Assembly: GCF_018866325.1 (NCBI RefSeq)
Contig: NZ_CP076457.1
Span: forward strand, 6,731,001-6,795,000
DNA length: 64,000 bases
Direction: 5' to 3'
From: Streptomyces sp. YPW6
GTDB lineage: Bacteria > Actinomycetota > Actinomycetes > Streptomycetales > Streptomycetaceae
Shown: positions 8,050-16,435 of the stretch, in pieces
How positions within the stretch are numbered: position 1 is the stretch's first letter
How the letters are laid out: each line of letters opens with the position of its first letter
Notes under the pieces: model-generated
Told to the model about the DNA's origin: nothing
What the model saw: only the letters and a program-made list of their open reading frames with translations
Database searches by the model: none
Program-made: the position numbers and the translations under genes

Positions 8050-10404
8050 TCAGCAGGCGCCGAGGTCCTTCCAGACGCCCCATTCACCGGTGGTGCCGGG
8101 CTTCTCAACCTTCGTCCACCAGGAGGCCTTCCACTGGTGGCCGTCCTGGCTGACGACGGAGCCGCCGCCGTACTCGGTCGTCGCGTTCCACGCCGGGGCC
8201 GAGCAGCTGCCGCCCGGCTCCGTGGGCGTCGGGGTCGGCGTGGGTCCGGTCGGGTCCGGGGTCGGGGTCGGGGTCGGGCCGGTCCCGGGCTCGACCACCG
8301 TGGTGCCGCGGGCCAGGTCACCGGCGAGCGCGTAGGTCTTCCCGCCGAAGTTCACGGTCCAGTTCGACGGGGTCGAGGTCGGCAGGTAGTAGACGAAGTC
8401 CAGCTGCACCGAGGCGCCGGGGGCCAGGCTCTGCCAGGACGGGAGCTTCAGCGAGACGCGGTTGTAGTCGCCCTTCAGGCCGCCGATGTTGTTGGCCGCC
8501 GTGTGGTCGCTGCGGATGATCTTCGTGCCGAAGCCGGACTGGTCCTTGGCGTTGGCCGGGGCGGAGGTGGAGTAGTCGAACTGGAACTCCGTACCGCCGG
8601 GCAGCGTGGCCTGGGTCCGGTTGGTGATCGTCAGCTTGGGGCTGATCGGGTAGTTGGAGTCGCCCAGCGGGAACTGCCCGAAGGAGACGTCGATGTTGAG
8701 CGCCTCGGACGGCAGGTCGATGGTGGAGCGCTTCGCGCCGTACGGGGTGGCCGACTTGAACGCGTCGTACATCGCGGTGGTCAGCGTGGAGCCCGTCTCG
8801 TACTGCCCCTTCGCCGCGTTCCACTGGTAGTCGCCCGCCAGCTCCCAGATCATCGTGCCGCCGATGCCCTTGTCCACGACGTAGTCGGCCTTGGCCTTCA
8901 CCGACTGCTCGTCCTCGGTGGAGAGGAACACCTTCTTCTCGGAGTTCCACAGCCACGGGGCGACCAGCGTGGAGTCGTACTTGCGGGCGTACGTGCCGGT
9001 CAGCTGGGTGTTCGCGGGGAAGCCGTAGTCGGTGACGTAGTCCCCGACGATGCCCTTCTCCAGGTTCTTCGCGTGCCACATCGGGTTGGAACCGGCGGGC
9101 GATTCCTTGCCGTTGGTGTCCTTGTCGTGCCACAGGTTGTCGATGCCGACCGCGCCGTCACCGCACTTGGTCAGCCCCGCGCCCGCCGGGCAGTCGGTCG
9201 TGGCCGCCTTGCCCCACAGGCCGTCGGTGCCGCCCTGCACGTTCTTGAAGCCGCGGGTGTAGTACGGCAGGCCGATGTTGATGCGGCCGGCCGGCATCGA
9301 GCCGCGGAAGTAGTGGTAGGCCCAGTCGGTGTTGAGGTAGCCGACGCCGCCGTACTGCGAGGTGGTGTACACGCCCGCCTGTGCCAGCTCGTTGTCCTTG
9401 CCGTCGTCGAACAGCGAGGCGTTGGGCCCGACGTACTCGTTCCAGGCGCCGTGCAGGTCGTAGGACATGATGTTGACGTAGTCCAGGTACTTCTGCATCT
9501 GGTACGTCTCCATGCCCCGCAGCAGATAGCCGGAGGAGGGGGCCGCGACGGTCAGCAGGTAGTGCTTGCCGTCGGCCTCGCCCGCGCGGTCGAGCTTCTC
9601 GCGCAGCGTCTTCATCAGGGCGTCGTAGCCCTTGACCAGGCCCGCGCGGCGGCCGTTGGCCAGCGTGTGGTCCAGCGGGTTGCCCGCGTCCTTCATCGTG
9701 GTCGCGTACTCGTAGTCGATGTCGACGCCGTTGAAGCCGTACTTCTTGATGAACGCGACGGCCGAGTCGGCGAAGGTGTTGATGCCCGCCTGGTTGACCG
9801 AGCCGTCGGCGTTGGTCGCCATCGAGTAGAAGCCGCCCGAGTCGACGCGCTTGCCGTCGGGACCGAAGTAGCCGCCGGTCTCGGCCCAACCGCCGACGGA
9901 GACCAGGGTCTTCACGTTCGGGTGCTGCTTCTTGTACTTCGTCAGCAGGTTGAAGTGCCCCTTGTAGGGGAGCGTCGGGTCCATCTCGGCGCCCGCGACG
10001 CCGGGCCAGGTCATCCCGGTGGAGGCGTTGTCCGCGCTGTCCGGACCGACCGACAGCTTGTTGGAGCCGTCGACGTGCGCGAAGGCGTAGTTGAGGTGGG
10101 TGACCTTGTCCCACGGGATGTCCGGGACGAGGTAGGCGTCCTTGCCGTCCTTGCCGGTACGCCAGTTGGTGAAGTACCCGATGACGCGCCGCTGGTGGTC
10201 GGCGCCCATCTTCTCGCGTCCGTCGGCGTCGTAGACGGAGCAGTACGGGACGTTGACGCCGGGGGTCTGGTAAAGCCCGTCGGGGCGACAGGAGTTCTGG
10301 TCGGCCGCGGCCGAGGGGCCTGCGGCGAGTGAACTCAGCAGCAGTCCGGCGACGGCGGCGCCGGCGGCGAGGAGCGTGGCTCTCGCTCGGGTGGGGGACA
10401 GCAT
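8050..10404 (-). CDS. Secreted multidomain GH18 chitinase with C-terminal chitin-binding module
   Basis: The product is 784 residues from the ATG at 10404, which has AGGAGG about 8 bases upstream. Order of parts: a signal peptide (Arg near the N-terminus, LLAAGAAVAGLLLSSLA, cleavage near AAA-DQ); a large GH18 barrel with SVGGW and the catalytic FNGVDIDYEY (acid Glu near residue 232); a beta-rich module around residues 570-690; a Thr/Pro linker with repeated PTPTPTP; and a C-terminal CBM5/12-type module with paired Trp (WNATTEYGGGSVVS, then WKASWWT). It degrades chitin outside the cell. The promoter carries a DasR-type site (10525-10537), so induction by N-acetylglucosamine/chitin oligomers is expected. 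It is convergent with the ROK gene and divergent from the riboflavin operon. Family certain; exo or endo mode not determined. Confidence 0.93.
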   Translation of the reverse strand: MLSPTRARATLLAAGAAVAGLLLSSLAAGPSAAADQNSCRPDGLYQTPGVNVPYCSVYDADGREKMGADHQRRVIGYFTNWRTGKDGKDAYLVPDIPWDKVTHLNYAFAHVDGSNKLSVGPDSADNASTGMTWPGVAGAEMDPTLPYKGHFNLLTKYKKQHPNVKTLVSVGGWAETGGYFGPDGKRVDSGGFYSMATNADGSVNQAGINTFADSAVAFIKKYGFNGVDIDYEYATTMKDAGNPLDHTLANGRRAGLVKGYDALMKTLREKLDRAGEADGKHYLLTVAAPSSGYLLRGMETYQMQKYLDYVNIMSYDLHGAWNEYVGPNASLFDDGKDNELAQAGVYTTSQYGGVGYLNTDWAYHYFRGSMPAGRINIGLPYYTRGFKNVQGGTDGLWGKAATTDCPAGAGLTKCGDGAVGIDNLWHDKDTNGKESPAGSNPMWHAKNLEKGIVGDYVTDYGFPANTQLTGTYARKYDSTLVAPWLWNSEKKVFLSTEDEQSVKAKADYVVDKGIGGTMIWELAGDYQWNAAKGQYETGSTLTTAMYDAFKSATPYGAKRSTIDLPSEALNIDVSFGQFPLGDSNYPISPKLTITNRTQATLPGGTEFQFDYSTSAPANAKDQSGFGTKIIRSDHTAANNIGGLKGDYNRVSLKLPSWQSLAPGASVQLDFVYYLPTSTPSNWTVNFGGKTYALAGDLARGTTVVEPGTGPTPTPTPDPTGPTPTPTPTEPGGSCSAPAWNATTEYGGGSVVSQDGHQWKASWWTKVEKPGTTGEWGVWKDLGAC

Positions 10405-10515
10405 GTGGTCGTTCCTCCTGGGGAGGTCGGCAGAACACAACTGGCGAAAAGGGGGTGGGTCTGTCGGGGTCCCGGTGTGCGCCCACCGTGGGACCGAACC
10501 TCCGAGGTGACGCAG

Positions 10516-10544
10516 AGATTAAAAGGACTAGACCAGTGCGTCAA
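10516..10544 (-). promoter_or_regulatory. Chitinase promoter overlapped by a DasR (dre) site
   Basis: On the minus strand, TTGACG (10544-10539) and TAATCT (10521-10516) are separated by exactly 17 bp. The spacer contains ACTGGTCTAGTCC (10537-10525), one base off the core of the known DasR consensus ACTGGTCTAGACCACT. A repressor bound here would occlude RNA polymerase. The nearly identical arrangement recurs upstream of the second chitinase (31932-31961). Confidence 0.8.
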
Positions 10545-10683
10545 TAGGTACGGACCTTCAGGGCTCAACTTCGCGCATGACGACGTTGTCGTGCTCATCT
10601 CCGACGAGAATGAGCCACCCGTTCCGGGGTCCGCCCCGGACTTCTGTGACCCAGCCCACACTGCTCACCCGCATGGCCGAGAG

Positions 10684-10713
10684 CTGTCCGTGGCAGACTG
10701 GTTCCGTACCAGT
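10684..10713 (+). promoter_or_regulatory. Probable riboflavin operon promoter with overlapping palindrome
   Basis: CTGTCC (10684-10689), 17 bp, then TACCAG (10707-10712) would place the transcript start close to the first base of the riboswitch P1 stem at 10718. A perfect 6+6 bp palindrome ACTGGT-TCCGT-ACCAGT (10697-10713) overlaps the -10 box. The -35 match is poor. The palindrome resembles a dre site with one extra base between the half-sites. Confidence 0.45.
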
Positions 10714-10717
10714 AGCA

Positions 10718-10844
10718 GCGCACTCCGGGGTCGGTGCAATTCCGAACCGGCGGTTACAGTCCGCGACCCGTCCGCAGCCAGCGGCCGGTTGACCAGGTGA
10801 AATTCCTGGACCGACGGTGAAAGTCCGGATGGGAGGCAGTGCGC
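10718..10844 (+). promoter_or_regulatory. FMN riboswitch (RFN element)
   Basis: The conserved RFN blocks are visible in order: CGGGGT..GTGCAATTCC, GAACCGGCGGT, then TGGTGAAATTCC-like (CAGGTGAAATTCCTGG) and ACCGACGGTGAAAGTCCGGAT with GGGAGG. The P1 closing stem is GCGCACT (10718-10724) with AGTGCGC (10838-10844). It lies 175 bp upstream of ribD on the same strand. RFN elements bind FMN and repress riboflavin genes. Whether this one terminates transcription or blocks translation is not evident; the 10845-11018 expression platform contains several GC hairpins. Confidence 0.93.
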
Positions 10845-11018
10845 GGCGGTTCGTCATCGGTACGCCGCCGTCGGCGGACGCATGGCCGGGAGGACTCCCG
10901 GACGCCGTGCGTTCCTGGCGTTTCCCGTCCTCGGGTACGGCGTTCCCGCTGGAGATCCGCTCTCTCTGTCGTCATCGACAGGCCCCGGAGTCCGTGCCCG
11001 AAGAGGCAGGAGGACCCG

Positions 11019-12128
11019 GTGGACACCGCAGCCGACATCACCGCCATGCGCCGAGCGATCGCCCTCGCCGCCCGCGGTCTCGGCTCCACCAGCCCCAATC
11101 CGGTCGTCGGATGCGTGATCACCGACGCCGCCGGAGCCGTGGCCGGTGACGGCTTCCATCAGCGCGCCGGAGGGCCGCACGCCGAGGTCCACGCCCTGCG
11201 CGCGGCCGGCGACCGGGCCCGTGGCGGCACCGCCTACGTCACCCTCGAACCCTGCGACCACACCGGCCGCACCGGCCCCTGCGCCCAGGCCCTCCTGGCC
11301 GCCGGGATCAGCCGGGTCGTGTACGCGGTCGGCGACCCCACCCCGCAGGCCACCGGCGGCGCCGACACCCTGCGCGCGGCCGGTGTCCGGGTGGAGCAGG
11401 GCCTCCTCGCCGACGAGGCCGAGGCGGGCAACGCCGCCTGGCTCACCTCCGTGCGCCTCGGCCGGCCGTACGTCCTGTGGAAGTACGCCGCCACCCTCGA
11501 CGGCCGTACCGCCGCCGCCGACGCCACCAGCCGCTGGATCACCTCTCCCGAGGCCCGCGCCGACGTCCACCGGCTGCGCGCCGAGGCCGACGCCGTGCTC
11601 GTCGGCTCCGGCACCGCCCGTACCGACGACCCCCAGCTGGGCGTACGCGGCATCGACGGCGCCACCCAGCCGCTGCGGGTCGTCGTCGACACGAACGCCG
11701 CCGCCGTCACGCCCGGCGCCCGGGTCCTGGACGCCACCGCGCCCACCGTGATCGCCGTCGCCGACGACGCCCCCGCCGGTCACCTCCCCGAGGCCGCCGT
11801 GCTGCGGCTGCCCCGCGCCGCCACCGGACCCGGCCTCGACCTCGACGCGCTCCTCGCAGCCCTGCACACCCGGGGCGTCCGCTCCGTACTCCTCGAAGGC
11901 GGCCCCACCCTCGCGGGCTCCTTCGTCGCCGCGGGAAAGGTCGACAAGGTCGTCGGCTATCTCGCCCCGGTCCTGCTCGGCGCGGGCCCCGCCGCCCTCG
12001 CCGACGCCGGAATCTCCACCATCTCCCAGGCGTTGCGCCTCGACGTGACCGAGACCGCGGCGATCGGCCCCGATCTCCGCGTCACCGCCGTCCCCGCCGC
12101 CCCGGCCCCTGCTCGGAAGGGAAACTGA
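11019..12128 (+). CDS. ribD: Bifunctional diaminohydroxyphosphoribosylaminopyrimidine deaminase / 5-amino-6-(5-phosphoribosylamino)uracil reductase
   Basis: The product is 369 residues from a GTG at 11019 with AGGAGG six bases upstream; the open frame extends to 10839 but upstream starts would overlap the riboswitch platform. The N-terminal deaminase has the zinc/catalytic set HAEVHAL (His54, Glu56) and CDHTGRTGPC (Cys79, Cys88). The C-terminal reductase begins around residue 150 (RPYVLWKYAATLDGR) and contains the NADPH-binding LLEGGPTLAGSF. It carries out the second and third steps of riboflavin synthesis. First gene of the FMN-riboswitch operon; ribE starts directly after its stop codon. 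Confidence 0.95.
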   Translation: MDTAADITAMRRAIALAARGLGSTSPNPVVGCVITDAAGAVAGDGFHQRAGGPHAEVHALRAAGDRARGGTAYVTLEPCDHTGRTGPCAQALLAAGISRVVYAVGDPTPQATGGADTLRAAGVRVEQGLLADEAEAGNAAWLTSVRLGRPYVLWKYAATLDGRTAAADATSRWITSPEARADVHRLRAEADAVLVGSGTARTDDPQLGVRGIDGATQPLRVVVDTNAAAVTPGARVLDATAPTVIAVADDAPAGHLPEAAVLRLPRAATGPGLDLDALLAALHTRGVRSVLLEGGPTLAGSFVAAGKVDKVVGYLAPVLLGAGPAALADAGISTISQALRLDVTETAAIGPDLRVTAVPAAPAPARKGN

Positions 12129-12737
12129 GTGTTCACCGGAATTGTCGAAGAACTGGGTGAGGTCACCGCCGTCGAGCAGCTCGCCGACGCCTCCCGCTTC
12201 CGGCTGCGCGGCCCCCTCGTCACCGAGGGCGCTAAGCACGGCGACTCCATCGCGGTGAACGGCGTCTGCCTCACCGTCGTGGACACCGAGAACGGCGAGT
12301 TCACCGCCGACGTGATGGCCGAGACGCTGAAGCGCTCCAGCCTCGGCGCGCTCGCCCCCGGCTCCCGGGTCAACCTGGAGCGCCCGATGGCGCTCGGCGG
12401 CCGGCTCGGCGGGCACCTCGTCCAGGGCCACGTGGACGGCACCGGCACCATCGTCGAGCGCACCCCCTCTGAGCACTGGGAGATCGTCAAGGTCTCCCTG
12501 CCGCCCGAGCTGACCCGCTACGTCGTGGAGAAGGGCTCCATCACCGTCGACGGCGTCAGCCTCACCGTCGTCGACGCGGCGGCCGAGTTCTTCACCATCA
12601 GCCTCATCCCGACCACCCTCGCCCTGACCACGCTCGGCCACAAGCAGCCCGGCGACCCGGTCAACCTGGAAGTGGACGTCATCGCCAAGTACGTCGAGCG
12701 GATGCTCGGCGACCGGGCCGGACAGGACCCCCGATGA
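12129..12737 (+). CDS. ribE: Riboflavin synthase alpha chain
   Basis: The product is 202 residues from a GTG immediately after the ribD stop. It shows the two tandem lumazine-binding barrels of the family: MFTGIVEELGEV at the N-terminus, and duplicated motifs with SIAVNGVCLTVVD (first copy) and SITVDGVSLTVVD (second copy), plus GGHLVQGHVDGTG. The Cys in the first copy and the paired Ser/His residues fit an active trimeric enzyme. It dismutates two lumazine molecules to riboflavin and a pyrimidine that returns to RibH. Its stop overlaps the ribM start (ATGA), so translation is coupled. Confidence 0.95.
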   Translation: MFTGIVEELGEVTAVEQLADASRFRLRGPLVTEGAKHGDSIAVNGVCLTVVDTENGEFTADVMAETLKRSSLGALAPGSRVNLERPMALGGRLGGHLVQGHVDGTGTIVERTPSEHWEIVKVSLPPELTRYVVEKGSITVDGVSLTVVDAAAEFFTISLIPTTLALTTLGHKQPGDPVNLEVDVIAKYVERMLGDRAGQDPR

Positions 12738-13378
12738 ACGCCGCGTCCTGGCTCAACTCCGAGGCCTTCACCGTGTTCGGCCAGCACATCAAGTGGTCGG
12801 ACATGATCGGCAACATCATCGGCCTGATCGCCCTGGCCCTCGGCTGGCGGCGCTCCATCTGGACCTGGCCCGCCCAGCTCCTCTCCGGCGTGATCCTGCT
12901 CGTCGCCTTCGCCTCCGCACACCTCTCCGGCAGCGCGGGCAAGCAGCTTGTCGTCATCGTCGTCGCCCTGTGGGGCTGGTGGTCCTGGAACCGCGGCAGG
13001 CAGCAGGCGCAGGACGGCTCCATCGCCGTCCGCTTCGCCACCTGGCGCGAGCGGGGCGTGCTGATCGGCGCCGCCGCGCTCGGCACCCTCGCCGTCGGCG
13101 GCCTGTTCACCGCCTTCCCCACCCTGTCCTGGGACCCCTGGCCGGACGCCTACATCTTCGTCGGCACCGTCGTCGCGATGTACGCCCAGGCCCGCGGCAT
13201 GGTCGAGTTCTGGTTCGCCTGGCTGCTCGTCGACCTCGTCGGCGTCCCCCTGAACTTCGCCAACGGATTCGCCTTCTCCGGCTTCGTCTACGTCATCTAC
13301 GGCGCCCTCGTCCTGTGGGGGATGCGCGACTGGTGGCTGCGTACGCGGACCCCCGCTCTGGAAGGAGCCACGGCATGA
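12734..13378 (+). CDS. ribM: PnuC-type riboflavin transporter (RibM/PnuX-like)
   Basis: The product is 214 residues with about seven hydrophobic segments and the PnuC-family pattern (IIGLIALALGWRRSIWTWPAQL; GWWSWNRGR; and VEFWFAWLLVDL followed by GVPLNFANG). PnuC proteins normally move nicotinamide riboside. In actinomycetes a member placed inside the rib operon is known as RibM/PnuX, a facilitator for riboflavin and its analogue roseoflavin. Here it is translationally coupled on both sides (ATGA at 12734 and 13375) and lies under the FMN riboswitch, which favours a flavin substrate. Membrane topology is inferred by eye. Confidence 0.88.
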   Translation: MNAASWLNSEAFTVFGQHIKWSDMIGNIIGLIALALGWRRSIWTWPAQLLSGVILLVAFASAHLSGSAGKQLVVIVVALWGWWSWNRGRQQAQDGSIAVRFATWRERGVLIGAAALGTLAVGGLFTAFPTLSWDPWPDAYIFVGTVVAMYAQARGMVEFWFAWLLVDLVGVPLNFANGFAFSGFVYVIYGALVLWGMRDWWLRTRTPALEGATA

Positions 13379-14673
13379 CTGCCCAGCCCACCTGGCTGCA
13401 CCCCGACCACGACCCGCTCCCCGAGAACCTCTCCCTGGACCCGGTCGAGCAGGCCGTCCGTGACATCGCCGCGGGCCGTCCCGTCGTCGTCGTGGACGAC
13501 GAGGACCGTGAGAACGAGGGCGACCTCGTCATCGCCGCCGAGAAGGCCACGCCCGAGATCGTCGCCTTCATGATGAGCGAGTGCCGCGGGCTGATCTGCG
13601 CGCCCATGGAGAGCGACGAACTGGAACGCCTCGAACTGCCGCAGATGGTCGAGGACAACACCGAGTCGATGCAGACCGCCTTCACGGTCTCCGTCGACGC
13701 CTCCGCCGCCCACGGCGTTACCACCGGCATCTCCGCCGCCGACCGCGCCACCACGCTGCGGATGCTCGCGGGCGGCGTCGCGGGCAGCGGTGACTTCGTC
13801 CGGCCCGGCCACATCTTCCCGCTGCGCGCCCGCTCCGGCGGCGTCCTCGTCCGCAACGGCCACACCGAGGCCGCCGTCGACCTCGCCCGGCTCGCCGGAC
13901 TGCGCCCCGCCGGGGCGATCGTCGAGATCGCGGGCGAGGACGGTGTGATGCTCCGGCTGCCCGAGCTGATCCCGTTCGCCCGCAAGCACGGCCTGACGAT
14001 CATCTCCATCGAGGACCTGATCGCCTACCGCCGCAGCAACGAGCCGACCGTCCGCCGCGAGGCGCGGACCCGGCTGCCCACCGCGTTCGGCGACTTCACC
14101 GCGTACGGCTACCGCTCCATCGCCGACGGCGTCGAGCACGTCGCCCTGGTGCACGGCGACATCGGCGACGGCGAGGACGTCCTCGTCCGGATCCACTCCG
14201 AGTGCCTGACCGGCGACATCTTCCAGTCCCAGCGGTGCGACTGCGGCCCCCAGCTGCACGCCTCCATGCGGCGCATCACCGAGGCGGGCCGGGGCGTCGT
14301 CGTCTACCTCCGCGGCCACGAGGGACGCGGCATCGGTCTGCTCTCCAAGCTCCGCGCGTACGAACTCCAGGAGCGCGGCGTCGACACCCTCGACGCCAAC
14401 CTGGAGCTCGGCCTGCCCGCCGACGCCCGCGACTACGCGGCGGGCGCCCGGATCCTCGCGGACCTCGGCGTCACCAGCCTGCGACTGATGACGAACAACC
14501 CCGAGAAGACCGAGGCCGTCGTCCGCCACGGACTCGCCGTCACCGGACGCGAGCCCATGCCCGTGCAGGCGGGCGAGCACAATCTGCGCTACCTGCGCAC
14601 CAAGCGCGACCGGATGGGCCACGATCTGCCGTGGCTCGACGGAACCCCGGCGTCGACCTGCGCCAACCAGTGA
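13375..14673 (+). CDS. ribBA: Bifunctional 3,4-dihydroxy-2-butanone-4-phosphate synthase / GTP cyclohydrolase II
   Basis: The product is 432 residues from the ATG at 13375, which overlaps the ribM stop; GAAGGAG is 8 bases upstream. The N-terminal DHBP synthase half has [18 protein letters not shown] and [13 protein letters not shown]. The C-terminal GTP cyclohydrolase II half has the zinc triad [16 protein letters not shown] and the catalytic region [14 protein letters not shown]. The two activities supply both precursors of riboflavin, from ribulose 5-phosphate and GTP. All catalytic motifs look intact. A longer in-frame open frame starting at 12793 runs through ribM and is not credible as a start. 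Confidence 0.95.
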
Positions 14674-14704
14674 CGAACATTTTCTGATCAGCAACAGGAG
14701 AGAC

Positions 14705-15190
14705 ATGAGCGGCAAGGGTGCACCCGAACTGTCCGTACGCAACTGCGGCGACCTGCGCGTGGCCGTGATCGCGGCCCAGTGGCACGAGAAGGTCATGGAC
14801 GGGCTCGTCGACGGCGCGCTGCGCGCCCTGCACGAGCTGGGCATCGACGAGCCGACCCTGCTCCGGGTCCCCGGCTCCTTCGAGCTGCCCGTCGTGGCCA
14901 AGGTGCTCGCCGGACGCGGCTACGACGCGATCGTCGCCCTCGGCGTGGTCATCCGCGGCGGCACCCCCCACTTCGAGTACGTCTCCCAGGGCGTCACCCT
15001 CGGCCTCACCCAGGTCACCGTCGACACCGGTGTTCCCGTCGGCTTCGGCGTACTGACCTGCGACACCGAGGAGCAGGCGCTCGACCGGGCCGGCCTCGAA
15101 GGGTCCAACGAGGACAAGGGGCACGAAGCGGTCACCGCCGCCGTCGCCACCGCCGCCACGCTGCGCACCGTCAGCGAACCCTGGCGCTGA
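14705..15190 (+). CDS. ribH: 6,7-dimethyl-8-ribityllumazine synthase
   Basis: The product is 161 residues from the ATG at 14705 with AGGAG 7-8 bases upstream. Family motifs: [11 protein letters not shown] near the N-terminus, [28 protein letters not shown] (with the catalytic His), and [17 protein letters not shown]. It condenses the RibBA product with the RibD-pathway pyrimidine, and the 60-mer shell often encloses riboflavin synthase. It is the last rib gene, separated from ribBA by 31 bp. The following hisE seems to have its own promoter. Confidence 0.95.
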
Positions 15191-15209
15191 GTGCGCTCCG
15201 GCGACCCCG

Positions 15210-15215
15210 TATTCT
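15210..15215 (+). promoter_or_regulatory. Putative -10 box of a (nearly) leaderless hisE promoter
   Basis: TATTCT ends 10 bases before the hisE ATG and there is no ribosome-binding site between them. A start point 7-8 bases downstream would give a leader of 2-4 nt. The -35 region is weak. Confidence 0.4.
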
Positions 15216-15225
15216 GAGCACCATC

Positions 15226-15498
15226 ATGGCCAACAAAACCTTCGAAGAGCTGTTCACCGAGCTCCAGCTCAAGGCCGCCGAGGGCGACCCCGCGACCTCC
15301 CGCACCGCCGAACTGGTCGACAAGGGCGTCCACGCCATCGGCAAGAAAGTCGTCGAGGAGGCCGCCGAGGTCTGGATGGCCGCCGAGTACGAGGGCAAGG
15401 AAGCCGCCGCCGAGGAGATCTCCCAGCTGCTGTACCACGTCCAGGTGATGATGGTCGCCCGCGGGATCTCCCTCGACGACGTCTACGCCCATCTCTGA
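15226..15498 (+). CDS. hisE: Phosphoribosyl-ATP pyrophosphohydrolase
   Basis: The product is 90 residues from the ATG at 15226. This is an all-alpha NTP-pyrophosphatase (MazG-like) fold with the metal-binding EE..D pattern: KKVVEEAAEVWMAA, then EEISQLLYHVQVMM. Length and sequence are typical of actinobacterial HisE. It performs the second step of histidine synthesis, directly after the HisG reaction encoded by the next gene. The longer in-frame open frame back to 14779 is a shadow of ribH. Confidence 0.93.
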   Translation: MANKTFEELFTELQLKAAEGDPATSRTAELVDKGVHAIGKKVVEEAAEVWMAAEYEGKEAAAEEISQLLYHVQVMMVARGISLDDVYAHL

Positions 15499-15548
15499 GC
15501 ACACCCCGCCCGTCCCACACCCCCTTCGCCCAAAGGAAACCTGACCTC

Positions 15549-16397
15549 ATGCTGCGCATCGCCGTTCCCAACAAGGGTGCAATCTCCGGGCCTGCGATGG
15601 CGATGCTCCATGAGGCGGGCTACCGGCAGCGCAAGGAGTCGAAGGAACTGGTCCTCGTCGACCCGGCGAACGAGGTCGAGTTCTTCTACCTGAGGCCGCG
15701 CGACATCGCGATCTACGTCAGCTCCGGCAAGCTGGACATCGGCATCACCGGACGTGACCTCCTGCTGGACTCGGGAGCCGACGCCGAGGAGATCCTCCAG
15801 CTCGGATTCGCGCGTTCCACCTTCCGCTACGCCACGAAGCCCGGCACGGCGAGCGGCCCCCAGGACTTCACCGGCATGACGATCGCCACGTCCTACGAGG
15901 GCATCGTGGCCAAGCACCTGGCCGAGGAGGGCGTCGACGCCTCCGTCGTCCACCTCGACGGGGCCGTCGAGACCGCCATCGAACTCGGCGTCGCCCAGGT
16001 CATCGCCGACGTCGTCGAGACCGGCACCAGCATGCGCAACGCGGGCCTCGAGATCATCGGCGAGCCGATCATGAAGTCGGAGGCCGTGGTGATCCGCCGC
16101 ACCGGCGCCCCCGCGGACGACCCCAAGGTGCAGCAGTTCCTCCGCCGCCTCCAGGGCGTCCTGGTCGCCCGGTCCTACGTGATGATGGACTACGACTGCC
16201 GCGTCGAGCACCTGGAGCGCGCCGTCGCCCTCACCCCGGGCCTGGAGTCCCCGACCATCTCCCCGCTGCACCACGAGGGCTGGGTCGCCGTCCGTTCCAT
16301 GGTCGCCGCCAAGGAGGCCCAGCGGATCATGGACGACCTGTACGAGCTCGGCGCCCGCGCCATCCTCACCACGGCCATCCACGCCTGCCGCCTCTGA
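15549..16397 (+). CDS. hisG: ATP phosphoribosyltransferase, long form
   Basis: The product is 282 residues from the ATG at 15549. It starts MLRIAVPNKGAISGPA, has LDIGITGRDLLLD and the PRPP-binding loop VETGTSMRNAGLE. The C-terminal ACT-like domain (about residues 210-282, LTPGLESPTISPL and ending TAIHACRL) marks the long form. That domain carries histidine feedback inhibition, so no HisZ partner is needed. It catalyses the committed first step of histidine synthesis. It follows hisE by 50 bp and is presumably co-transcribed. Confidence 0.95.
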   Translation: MLRIAVPNKGAISGPAMAMLHEAGYRQRKESKELVLVDPANEVEFFYLRPRDIAIYVSSGKLDIGITGRDLLLDSGADAEEILQLGFARSTFRYATKPGTASGPQDFTGMTIATSYEGIVAKHLAEEGVDASVVHLDGAVETAIELGVAQVIADVVETGTSMRNAGLEIIGEPIMKSEAVVIRRTGAPADDPKVQQFLRRLQGVLVARSYVMMDYDCRVEHLERAVALTPGLESPTISPLHHEGWVAVRSMVAAKEAQRIMDDLYELGARAILTTAIHACRL

Positions 16398-16435
16398 CGG
16401 CTCCCGGCCGCCCGCACCTCCCGAGAGAAGACCCC

